DNA of 64,000 nucleotides from Blastomussa wellsi (taxonomy: Eukaryota > Cnidaria > Anthozoa > Scleractinia > Plerogyridae). How positions within the stretch are numbered: position 1 is the stretch's first letter; the number at the start of each line of letters is the position of its first letter. The notes under the pieces were generated by a model. It worked only from the letters and a program-made list of their open reading frames with translations, made no database searches and was not told the origin of the DNA. Of the stretch, positions 12,701-22,143 are shown in pieces. The position numbers and the translations under genes are program-made. The DNA lies in the NCBI GenBank assembly GCA_947652115.1, contig OX393561.1, positions 28,392,774-28,456,773 on the forward strand. Reading direction: 5' to 3'.

Positions 12701-15700
12701 GACACGTCCTTCTTCACATCACTCAGTGTACATACTGGCCACTCAGCTGCATTTGGATTCAAATGTGACTTCTTGACTGAGCTTCTCACAGGGCTGATAT
12801 GATCACTCCAATCATCTCTCCCCTCAAACATCCCATAAACCCTCTCCTTGGCTTCAACCTCTGAAATTTTAGCTCTCAAGTTCAACCGCTCCTGGTCATG
12901 TTGCAATTGCAATTGCTTTCTTTTAACCTCTAAACCATCATTTAGGACCTTTGCACACGCCATTAACGCTTCCTTTCTTGCTGCGGCCTTTAGCCGTGCA
13001 CTGGACGCAGGTGTTGAACAGGACTTCTTTGTACTCCGACTAGTTTGGCTAATACCATCGTTTGGATTTACCTCATCTTCTAACTGGTCACTCAAAAGGT
13101 TTAACGCACATGACACACTCACACGGTGTTCTGCTAACTTTAACAGTTCACGACAATTGTTCTCAGCTTCAACATAGTACATTTGGGCCCGGGCACGTCC
13201 TCCGGCATATTAGCCCGCTCCAACAACTCAATAAATTTAACATTACAGTCAAAAAAACCTTCAAGAGCTGCTCTAACCTGTGAAATCCTTTCCTGGACGA
13301 GGTCAACACTCGCCCCACTGTCAAACAAAGATTTCAATTCATCTCGCTTCCTCGTTAAATGCGATGCATAGCCACCACGTTTTCTCAAGGCCGCCATTTT
13401 CTCAAAATTCACAGCATGTTCGTTTATCATCACATTGTTCCTTCGAGGCCGAGCAGCCATGCGTAGATTTTCCTCGGACAAGCTCCTTCGTCCGCCCATT
13501 CGACGACAAACCATTTGGCACTGAAGACTTTTAATCTGGTTAAACTCATCCACAAAGATAGAATTTGACGGTACAGCTGAAATTACAAAACGCAGGCTTG
13601 CGACTCAAAACGAAAGAAATACCGAATTACAAATGAAAGCGACACAAATAGAATAAGCGATCAAATCGAAAAAAAAAGCAGACATACATATTTTTGGGCA
13701 CCTTCAGGCTTCAGGCTTCTACTGGTCACATCGATGAATAAAGAATAACAAACCCGCTTCAGCTTCATTGAACTGCATTCAGAAAACGCACAAACTGCAA
13801 AAAGCACATGGAATCGAGCACGTCACTGGCACATGACCTGCACAAGCGGGGTACGGTGGGGGCGTGGGAAAACTGTCCGTAACATTTTGTATTGAGCATT
13901 ATGATTCAATGCATCAAAAGTTGTTATTGCACTGTGACATACACAGTTACATGGTCTATAGTTTGCTTGTTTTGTCTTTTCCCCTTGTAGATGTGTCTGG
14001 CAGACACTATGAGATGTCTTCATTCCCTGAAACCAGACTTGAGAAACTCATAAGCAAGAAATGGAGCAAAGAATTTGTCAAGTATCCTTTCCTGTTTGTA
14101 CATTGCTGGTCCAAGTGAAATTAGTATTGCACCTTGAATAGTGTCCTGCAAAATTATAAACAAAGCAGTAGCAGTAGTACTGTTATAGTAGTAGTAATCG
14201 TTGTTGTCATGGCTGATAATAATAAAGAAATGGTTGAGCTGAGCATTGAGTATTCAAATAGTTATCTCACAGGAAAGGTTGATGTTAATTAAAGCACAGT
14301 GTCTAAGCAATAAGTGAGTTTAAGTGTCCTAGCATTTGTCTTGGAGTGGTTTATGAAAGGAACAGGTTTACATTATGTACAATGCCTTAACGACGGTGAA
14401 GATATCACAGAAAACAGTTCAGTAGAGTGTATCCAAGGGGGAGCAGAATAGATTCTTCTAACTACGAGCCAGTTATGATGTGGAACCATGGAGTGCAAAT
14501 GTGTGCTCTTAATTATCAAACACCAGGTACTGCAATCAGATATTGATGATTGAGTCTGAAGCAAAGCTTTACCCAAATGTTCCTCGCAATTGGGTGACAT
14601 GATCAACAGAGCAAAATTTGTCTATAGCAAGAGAGAAGTTAATAATTAATAATTGACAAATTTATTAATATATTGATCTTTGAAATAATATTATAATAAT
14701 AGCAGAGCTTTGGTGTTCCAAAGTGCCACCACAGATCCCCATAGCCATAGAAATTGTAAGAGAACCATGCAGTTCATTTTTCATGGTCAAAACGGCTAGT
14801 GGCATGGTTTACTGGCACATATGCCCTATATAAGACAAGGAAATTGTCCCAACATGGCAGTCATTCTCCAGAAATGGGTCGACCTGGTTAAGGTTAACCT
14901 AAGCCTACATCTTTGGCATTGGACGTTGATGTTATGCTCAATTGACATTGTCAAAACACGGTATCTGCTGACTGGTATTACATGACCATATCGTGGGCTC
15001 AGTTTTAGAGCTCATTGAGGTCACATGTTTTTTGAGTTGACCATTGACTCGCAGGTTCAAGTCCGTTTTTTTTTTTGTAGGCTAGGACTCTGACAGGATT
15101 TTGTATTTTTCATGCTCATCCTCAGTGGATTTCTGTGATTGGAGTTAGATTAATTTTGATTTACCAGTAGTTTAAGTCAGTGAAATCAAAAACCAGAAAA
15201 ATACGGAGCTCCGCTTTTAGGCTTGGCTAAATCTGTATTTTAGCCTTAAACCAGCTGGGTGTCACTTTAACAGCTCTTATACCAGGTTGTGTCATTATCA
15301 TGATACTATATTCGTAGTTTAACAACCTTGTCTATCCTCTTTTAGACAGAGCAATGCAGCTAAACCATGGCAAATTTCTTGATAATGGCAGGTACGAGAA
15401 AGACAAATATGTTAATCACAAGGTGCTACTCAGTCTTCCAACAGGAGTCAAACCTGCGACATTCTACCCGTTAGAACTGGTTTATGTTCTAACTTTAACC
15501 TCTCATTAAGTGCTAGATTTTGTTTCATTTATCTTTTCAGCAACTATTATTTGCATTAATGCCATGCATGATCAGTGCACACCCAAATTGAAACATGGCA
15601 GATTTCAACCTCGTTCCCAGGGTCTCTCATCTTCCCGCCCACCCGGAGTGAGAGAGGAGAGACCCTGGTTTGGTCTGGTCACTTGACTCTTGGACAATTG

Positions 15701-18700
15701 AACACTAGGGAGGGGTCCTCTAATGTCAGGAAATTTGTTGCATTTCAAAGCAAGGGCATCCTACGTGATACAATCGCGCGATTACCATCGTTTTATAGGC
15801 TGCCATCTCGAAGTCCTTGGATAGTATTTATTCAAACGACAATCTAAAGTTTTAGCAAGTGATTGTTTTGAGTCAATTTACATGGCTGGGTGTTATGTAC
15901 AACCAACGTTGTACTTCAAGTCGATCGTATTTTATCTTCTTCCTTTGCTGTTACTTGTGAAAATCGACTGTGGTCATCTCCGAAAATGAGTGCTATATGT
16001 GAATGCGGTCATTTTTCGATGCTCTGATCGTAGATCAGATCAGAAGGCCCAATGAAGGAGTCTAAATTGCAGCGCAACCATATTTATAAACGTGGAGGAA
16101 AAACAGTGAATTTTAAGGATTTGAAACTCAATTTCCAGCAGCAAATATGCGAACCCCTCGCAGGAAGACCTCATGCGAAAAAGAAATATGATCATCGTCT
16201 TCAATGACCATTCACCAACAAGTGTCATGAGTTGTTTTGCCATCGGCCGATTAACTAACATAGGAAACAAGGAACAGAGTTTTTCCAAACAGTACACATG
16301 TAAACAGAATGTTTACGTGGGATTGCTTTGAAATTATTTACCGTAAATCGTTTTTCACAAGGTCGAAATGGTAGATGTGGCCAAGTGAGGCCAAGATCTT
16401 CCATACGCAACCTTGACCGTGGTTAGCCATTCCTGATAAGCCTTCCTCCTTCCTGGAGAGATTTTTAAAATATGTATTGAGGAAAAATACAACCTAAACA
16501 ACTTGGATATCTGCTATCGGATGATGTATTGAATATTTTCGGTGTTAACAACAGATTACCAATGGAAATAATTTTGCCATGCTGCGTTTATTTTGGTGGC
16601 AACACGTTCCGCACTCCCGTAGTCTCAGAATAGACAAAATTCAAACTCGGCCGCCCCTCCCTCTAACGATGTAATTGTCATCACCCAGATTCTGGGTGAC
16701 ACGTGACCAGACCAAACCTCTCTCGCTCTGGGAGGGTGGGAAGAAGAGAGACCCTGGGGACGAGATTGGGCAGAATTTCCTTTATGTCAGGCACTCGCTA
16801 GGGAAGTAAATAGTCATTTTCTCTTAAATGAGTATGGAGCAATAACTTTCTTCCTGTAAAATAAATATAGAGCAATTCCCAGTGTTGAAAAAGAAGCAAT
16901 TGTGGGAAATATGAATTGTGCGAACAGTTGTGAATAAAATCAATGTGATATCCTGAACAAGTAATTACTATGTATTAAAACAAGGTGCGGTTGCTTCTAG
17001 AAGAGCATGGGGACCCCAGTTTTTTTTTTTTTTCAAAATTTAAGTTCCAAGAACACCAACAGTCAAAGGTAAAGTTTGACAAAAATCTAAGTGGAGGTCC
17101 TGTCTCTGTGGAGTGACCTTAAGGTGTTGTTGTATTCAAAGTATGTATAAATTTGCTTTTTTAGGTGTGGTTATGTTCTTCAGCCTGAGTGTACCAGGAT
17201 TGATTCATTTGATCTTCACAACAGGGACGCTTCCGGCGCGGAGCCACTCACCCTTACATTAACGGTAAACAAACTGTAAACAAAATAAAATGTCATCATC
17301 TGCACACTGATTGCAAAATACTCAATAACAATCCAACTTCTATAAATCATATTAAACATGCTGAAAGTGGTTAGTGAAAGGCTGCTACTTAGAATATATC
17401 CTGTGTTCATGTCATCAGGCAATTCAAGATGTTCCCTTTTAAAGTGTTGCTATTGTGCCTAAATTTTTAAAATAAGTCCGTTGTTTTGAATGAAGACTTC
17501 ACATTTAAAATCTCTGCCATTGCCAGATTCTGTTGCAGTCGAGTTGCATTGAGAGAGCTGGATGAAGAGAGAAAATGTTGTCGTTTACACGCCAGTATAT
17601 TTATGCAATGTGTGAATCCAGCTGATTAGTATACAGCACAAGCGTTTAGAAGTAAATTGCTGTTCTGTATACCAAATTAGCTGGGTTCAAACATAGCTCA
17701 CATTTTTAAAATATGACTGAAAAATTCTTTAAAATGTAGCTCAGATTTGTTGAAAAAGGTGACAGTTATACTTCTTTTTTGGGTTTTTTAATTAATAGAC
17801 TAAAATAAACAATATGAGATTTTTCTTTTGTAAAAAATTTCAAAGAGCAAGTCCCCTCTTTATTTTTGGGACCATAGAGAGGTGCCCTTATCTGTTGAGA
17901 TATGCATTATGTATGTTGTACAAAAATTGGTAGACCAATAAATTTAATGCAATTTTGCAGATCATTGCAGCAAGACATCTTGTTAAATCAGGCCGTGGAA
18001 TAGCATCTCCATTTGTGGAAGTTGAGATAGTTGGTGCACCATATGATAACAACAAGTTCAAGACAGAAACAAAACGTAGGCTGGCATTTTCTACTCTTTA
18101 CCATTTAATATAATGTCACTGATTACGGTAAATTGAACGTTGCATGAGGTGGCAGGCTAGTGTTATATTAGGTTGTGATCCTGGTTTCCTGTTTGTTGTT
18201 TGATTATAATAGACACTTGGCACGTGTAAAACTTGCCCACTGTAAAACTTTTTAGTCGCATTGGCAACTAGGGAGGTGCAATTGCGGACATTGGTAAAAA
18301 CTGTAAGTAAGATGTCACAGACCTAACCTGTCAAAAATTCAGGAGTTGAATATTTTTTCCTCCTCAGCTGATAATGGTTTGAACCCTGTATGGTGGATTG
18401 CATTTGAAGTAGATGTCATCAGCCCTCCTTTGGCGTATCTTCGGTTTGTTGTCAATGATGAAGACATGTTTGGTGAACCTAACTTTATTGGCCATGCAAT
18501 ATTTCCAATGTGCAGTTTGAAAACTGGTAAGTTATTCAAATCTGAAACCGGTAAATAAAACCCTTTTCCACAGAGCTTTGAGATTGAGGCACAGATAATA
18601 ATTATCCAGTCACATAGTAAAGCTTAACAGTCGGTGTCATTTTCATGGGAAATTCACAACCATTAAAAATTTATGTAACCAGATGTCTACAATTTCATGG

Positions 18701-21700
18701 ATCATGAAAATATTTTCATGACTTGTGAAATTAAAACTTTGAAGAAAACTTTTTTCATGAACCATTAAAAATCTTGAACATGAATTTCATGGCTGGGTTT
18801 CATGGTGTGTGCTCATTCACCATCATTCATTAATTGGCCAACGAAAGTCGCTGTCTGCACTTTCATGAGTCATGAAAATACATGCCATATTTTCATGGAC
18901 ATTTCATGGTTGCAAATTAGGTCATAGTGTAAGTAAGTTACATGATCTGTTTTAAACAGATTCTAAATGGATAGTAAACGGTTTTTATCGTTAAGCATTA
19001 AAGCTTTAGAGTCCGTTTTCACTTTCCAGGTCAAAGCCACCAAATTTTTGTTTTTTTAGTCTTTTTTATGTAATAAAATCTGTTCTTCAGTGGCAAACAC
19101 ATAAGTACAAGCTGGGCTGTAAGAATTGGTCGGGAACAAGACACTCTCACAGGGCCCTTTTCCACCTAAGAATACAGTGGAAGCTCCCTTTAAAACCACT
19201 CTCCTAATTACGTTACCAGCTCTGGTTATACTGTAACTATTATAGTGAAACCCAGTTTGAACTGTATCTCAAAGTTTTTTAATTGAAATCTCTTATTAGC
19301 AGCTACTCACTAAAGCAACTACGATCTCTTAAATTGGGAATTACTGCTCTTTTTCTTTGTTGCTAAGCTCTTGTTTGGGACCACTCAAATATTTTTATTT
19401 GGTAACATTTTAATAAAAGTGTAAACTACTTGACAATAAAAGTTGACAGTTACTTGTGATAATTCATATTACATTGTTTGTAGCTAGTCTGATGCATGGC
19501 TTGTTGTTTCGTCCCTGCCAAGGTACTCTTCAGGGACCTTTCTGCTTGGCAAACTTGTTGAGCATCTCGCTCGAAGTCCCGTTCGCTAACAAAATGATGA
19601 CAGCAATCTCGCCTTGTAAACTACTTTATCATATTTAATGTAGGGTTAAGTCCGTATATAAGCCTTTCCACTGGAGCTTATCCAGTTTTAGCATGAAGCA
19701 ACTGTAGGTAGGAGTATTTCTACTTCACCTGGATGGGATGCTAATCCAGCATAGGGTTACTTCCCCCTCCCCCCCCCCAGAATTAAATTTTCCAGTTGCC
19801 GGTACTAATTTATACACCTGGGTGGAGAGAGGCACTGTGAGAGTGAAGTGTCTTGCCAAAGAACACAACCAGTGCCAAAGACACCATGGTTCAAATCCAG
19901 GCCACTCGGTGCAGAGTCCAGCTCACAAACCGCCAGGCCACTGCACTTACCACTTAATCACTGCCTGGTAATGTTTGTGAAGAAGATCTTGATTTAAAAG
20001 TTCAAGATGATTCCTGGCTGGAGAGTGTTGCCCAGAGACACCAAGGTCAAAAGCTTTATGCTAAAAGCTCTCACAAGCGACCATGCATCCTTTATTGTTT
20101 TGTTATGTGGTTGCGTATACGAGTCTAGTATGTCCAATAAGCCACAGTACTAAGTTCCAACGTTTTTCCAATTCCTGAGGTGGTGGCTTTTGAGAGCTTT
20201 GTCTGTAAGCAAACAGGGTAAGCTGGCTAGCAAAGGTAATCCCAGGCTTTTCGTCAAGTGTCTAATCCAATGTACTCCTTGTGCTTTTATGCTGCAGCAA
20301 TGGTGTGGGCTAGTCTGTTTTAACCTTTTGCATTTTTGTCACCTGCAGGATACAGATCAGTGCCATTAAAGAACGCGTACAGTGAGGAGTGTGAACTGAG
20401 CTGTTTGTTAGTTCACATTGACATCAGAAGTGCAATGGTCAGTACAGCCCTAATTGCCAGTTATATCAAAACCTTTCTTGTATGATTGTGTTACAACAAC
20501 CCAGATGCTGTCTAAGTATTGAATTGTCTTGTGTGCAATTTACATGGTAACAAAAATTCCTGTACAACAAATTCCGAAAAATGTCTAAAAAATCCTAAAA
20601 CCTAAAATCCTAATCCTATTATTACATTAATGTACAACAATATGCTACCACAGACATGATTTCCATGAATGCCATGCATTTGTTTGTTTGTAGGGCTGCT
20701 TGTTTGTAAAAACATTTCGCAGCGAGTACTATCCATCTGGGTATTTTCCTCGGACAGGCACTATGGGCTGTAGTGTCTCCCTGTGGATGAACAATATTGT
20801 CACATGATCAATTTAAACCAATAAGAATAGGAGAAAATTTAGTGGTGAACTATAGAATAGGACATGCTAACTTATTCAAGCATCCTCCTGTAATTTCTGC
20901 ACACATTATCATTACTAACAGTCATGTAAGATGTAATTACACTTAAATCATTTAGAAAGGGTGGCTTAATACAGGATTTACTATACTCATATTCACAGTA
21001 ATTATTTCCCTCCTACAAGCAGTTTTAATTAGTCTCATTCCCAGCCACTCGCAATTGCTTATCTTAGTTAATTATTAAGGAAAGCGGGGTGAGGGAAAGA
21101 TGGGTGGGGAGAGGAAGGAGCCATTGTTGTTGCCTGTGCTCACACTGCTTACTGGCTTCCAGAGCCCCCTTGCATTTTTGTGCTCAATCCCAGTCTCCCA
21201 AAGACCATATTTTGGCCACTTTTGCTTATTAAAGAGAAAAGCCTGTGTAGGAGGAAGTCTCGGGTTAACTTTTTTATTTTCATTTGGAGGTACGAGCAGC
21301 AGTGCTGCTACTCTATAAATGTGATTATGGCTATAAAGTTTTATGTATCTACAGTATTTGCATTGAATGTTAATTGCTTTTAGTTAAGATTGAAAAACTT
21401 TACCATACTTGCACAAGACAAATTATTGTTATTCCAGTATCTGTTTGCTTTCATAAAATTAATTTCATGGAATCTCATTTATAACGTAGGGTGGTGACGA
21501 AAACCTGTATGCCTCAATCCAAGTACTTCGTGATCGGGTGGAAGAAATCTCTAATCACATGGAAACTGAAGAACTGAGAGCTCGTGCAACTATGTCAAAT
21601 TTAATGAACCAACGGAATGGGCCACTGTCGCTGGAAGCACAACTACAGTTTCAAGATGATCATGAGCATCAAATGGAAAATCTTGGCAAACAGCTTAAAC

Positions 21701-22143
21701 AACAGCAAGATGACTTACGCAGACTGCAGAAAGAAAGGGCTGCCAAGTATGTTGAATCTACCAAACAAAATCACGACTCAATTCATCTAACTATGCTGCA
21801 GTGACCAATACCATTTGTGCATATTAGAAGCAAAAACTTTTGAAAGCACACTCAGCTCAGCAGTGCATCTTAAGCTGCGACATGTCCTAGTATCTAGATA
21901 ACTGGTGCTATTTTCTGGACAAGATCATTTAATAGGACATTGTACCAATTAGCTGAGAAGGGAGGTGTCAAAATGTCAACTCTGGATTTGGCATTTTTCA
22001 ATGCAAGGATACATTAGATATCTGCTAGGAGTGATATGACTATACTTCAAAGGAATTTTAATTGTATTTCTTTTCTCTTTAGGGCTCCAGGCCGTGCAAT
22101 GCTTTCTAAGCCAAACCGCTACACAAGGAACTCTTCATCCTAA
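798..22143 (+). CDS. PLCG1: Phospholipase C gamma, 3' half of the gene (13 exons, 5' end outside the window)
   Basis: Exons: 798-927, 1586-1652, 3327-3418, 6094-6238, 13991-14081, 14402-14526, 15346-15391, 17165-17264, 17961-18075, 18368-18526, 20349-20437, 21490-21746, 22083-22143 (stop TAA). All junction phases agree, giving 491 residues. PLC-gamma hydrolyses PIP2 to IP3 and diacylglycerol at the plasma membrane after tyrosine kinase signalling. In order: the end of an SH3 domain ([10 protein letters not shown]), the C-terminal half of the split PH domain (exons 2-4), the catalytic Y box ([15 protein letters not shown] in exon 6, GRCGYVLQP across exons 7-8), and a C2 domain ([25 protein letters not shown] segment, [14 protein letters not shown]). 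A charged, probably coiled-coil tail follows. The SH3 then half-PH then Y order separates gamma from beta and delta isoforms. Ortholog of vertebrate PLCG1 and PLCG2 together; exon 1's acceptor and exon 6's acceptor have weak pyrimidine tracts. Confidence 0.95.
2085..2175. repeat. Short degenerate tandem repeat in a PLCG intron
   Basis: About three imperfect copies of a roughly 27-30 base unit containing GTTTGCTTGTGGTTAGTTCC. Lies in the PLCG intron between 1652 and 3327. Confidence 0.5.
4041..6039. mobile_element. 2 kb TTAA-flanked foldback element
   Basis: The left end reads TTAAGGTGGCTCGAT and the right end is its reverse complement, ATCGAGCCACCTTAA. The inverted arms extend far inward with small divergence. 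For example, the tract containing CCAATTACATTTGGT near 4875-4895 returns inverted near 5830-5850. A block containing GAGCAGCTAGTGTACCACCATA also repeats directly near 4090 and 4500. TTAA at both ends is the target of piggyBac- and Kolobok-type transposons, so this is probably a non-autonomous member of one of them. No transposase frame is visible. A similar end (TTTTAAGGTGGCTCT) occurs near 41440. It sits in the PLCG intron 3419-6093. Confidence 0.75.
5393..5565. mobile_element. Two Penelope-like 3' ends fused head to head
   Basis: The segment is a near-perfect palindrome. Both arms carry the terminal sequence of the Penelope-like copies at 32601-32701 and 49321-49417: ACGTCAGC, GAATCTCTTTACGGTGGCC, and a TATCAA...CCAAATTATA end. 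The arms meet near 5465-5480, where the GAAGGGCTAACGCTCGAAAC hairpin lies. It occupies the middle of the foldback element 4041-6039. Confidence 0.65.
6408..6630 (+). mobile_element. 5'-truncated RTE-type LINE insertion with 16-bp target duplication
   Basis: The plus-strand frame 6410-6622 encodes [19 protein letters not shown] followed by an [12 protein letters not shown]...ALCASWR tail. This is typical of the last residues of RTE/BovB-like LINE reverse transcriptases. The copy ends in a (TAAC)n tail. It is bracketed by exact 16-base duplications CTATAATGAGGACAAT at 6392-6407 and 6631-6646. It inserted in sense orientation into the PLCG intron between 6238 and 13991. Confidence 0.85.
6697..7059 (-). 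repeat. BEL/Pao LTR (3' LTR of the antisense element)
   Basis: Begins TGGCACTGAAG and ends CCGTAACA on the plus strand, giving the usual TG...CA termini. It matches 13516-13884 with a few substitutions and small indels. The other copy has an extra AGGCTTC. Confidence 0.9.
7329..8481 (-). pseudogene. BEL/Pao integrase, broken at its C-terminus
   Basis: The main frame 8481-7501 has an H-H-C-C zinc-binding region ([12 protein letters not shown]...CVVCRRH). It is followed by the rve catalytic core with all three acidic residues: [16 protein letters not shown], and the glutamate in [10 protein letters not shown]. It stops at 7501. The expected downstream DUF5641-like region ([20 protein letters not shown]) continues in another frame at 7517-7329, so one frameshift separates them. 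The upstream RNase H part is separated by the insert at 8484-9157. Confidence 0.85.
8484..9157. mobile_element. 674-bp MITE nested in the BEL/Pao pol region
   Basis: Ends are inverted repeats beginning GTGACCCTTCA(T/C)GCGAAAA and running into GGGGGCTTAT. Flanking ATTT is duplicated at 8480-8483 and 9158-9161. The interior is full of short GTGAAA/TTTCACG inverted motifs and encodes nothing recognisable. The plus-strand frame 8484-8843 is just this repeat. The host pol frame reads into the insert from both sides in the same phase. Confidence 0.85.
9153..10190 (-). pseudogene. BEL/Pao RNase H / Pao-type pol segment
   Basis: The frame carries the acidic residues of RNase [13 protein letters not shown] (D), [10 protein letters not shown] (E), [12 protein letters not shown] (D), and [12 protein letters not shown] (D). 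This is the Pao-type pol between RT and integrase. Its downstream end is cut by the MITE 8484-9157. The remaining RT part lies upstream at 10223-11306 in other frames. Confidence 0.85.
10223..11306 (-). pseudogene. BEL/Pao reverse transcriptase with the catalytic core missing
   Basis: 11306-10491 encodes the protease-RT linker and the N-terminal fingers (up to [14 protein letters not shown]), then leaves frame at a short AATAC repeat near 10530-10545. The following bases in another frame give [20 protein letters not shown], a normal RT continuation. It is then joined directly to connection-domain sequence ([16 protein letters not shown]) at 10444-10223. The palm with the YxDD-type active site is absent, so there is an internal deletion of several hundred bases. 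Product cannot be active. Confidence 0.8.
11368..13516 (-). pseudogene. BEL/Pao gag and protease region with several frameshifts
   Basis: Minus-strand frames at 13553-13140, 13182-12658, 12657-12301, 12385-12074, 12064-11825 and 11988-11368 each continue the previous one after a shift or stop. A TAA at 12658-12660 lies in phase with the next segment. Shifts fall near 13190, 12330 and 11900. Cysteine/histidine knuckles ([18 protein letters not shown]) precede a protease-like [10 protein letters not shown]. The order is that of BEL/Pao gag-protease. Confidence 0.8.
13516..13884 (-). repeat. BEL/Pao LTR (5' LTR of the antisense element)
   Basis: Counterpart of 6697-7059, with the same TGGCACTGAAG...CCGTAACA ends and an AGGCTTC duplication inside. 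It ends 107 bases before PLCG exon 13991-14081, close to that exon's 3' splice site. Confidence 0.9.
14800..15300. repeat. Interspersed repeat shared with 32730-33060
   Basis: The tract near 15195-15235 (ATACGGAGCTCC, then CTTTTAGGCTTGGCTAAATC) returns on the opposite strand near 32752-32795. A second matching pair involves sequence around CTGGTCATGTGA. This marks one dispersed family with two copies in the window. No coding frame or clear ends were seen. Confidence 0.45.
15609..16767. mobile_element. 1.2 kb element with about 75-bp inverted ends
   Basis: The left end (CTCGTTCCCAGGGTCTCTC...GTTTGGTCTGGTCAC) is matched in inverse by the right end near 16690-16767 (GTGACCAGACCAAACCTCTC...GGGTCTCT region). 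The interior is non-coding. The copy lies in the PLCG intron between 15391 and 17165. No target duplication was identified. Confidence 0.65.
18640..18925. repeat. TTTCATG-rich repeat, probable MITE
   Basis: Dense short repeats and inverted copies of TTTCATG/CATGAAA over about 290 bases. It resembles a small foldback element, but I could not fix the ends. Lies in the PLCG intron between 18526 and 20349. Confidence 0.4.
19725..19958 (-). mobile_element. tRNA-derived SINE with conserved core
   Basis: On the minus strand a tRNA-like head (right end) precedes a core whose plus-strand form contains ACACCTGGGTGGAGAGAGGC and GTGTCTTGCCAAAGAACACA. The same core occurs at 37826-38030 and 46196-46590. 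It resembles the deeply conserved animal SINE domain described from corals and other metazoans (the Nin-DC type, from memory). Confidence 0.7.

Larger units (their letters stand above)
6697..13884 (-). mobile_element. BEL/Pao LTR retrotransposon, degraded, antisense to PLCG
   Basis: Two LTRs (6697-7059 and 13516-13884) bound a minus-strand gag-pol region. Parts in transcription order: gag-like coiled segment (about 13470-12300), DUF1759-like gag (12385-12074), CCHC-like knuckles and an aspartic protease core with [10 protein letters not shown] (11988-11368), start of RT (11306-10491), thumb/connection (10444-10223), RNase H (10190-9153) and integrase (8481-7501). A purine-rich tract (AAGGGGCCGGGA on the minus strand) abuts the 3' LTR as expected for a polypurine tract. 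A TGG-starting site that could be the primer site follows the 5' LTR. The reading frame is broken many times and the RT centre is missing, so this copy is inactive. The LTRs are very similar, so the insertion is fairly recent. A clear target duplication was not resolved. Confidence 0.9.

Noticed and set aside
15575..15847. 90-residue plus-strand frame
   Set aside because: It spans the inverted end of the element at 15609-16767 and encodes no domain.
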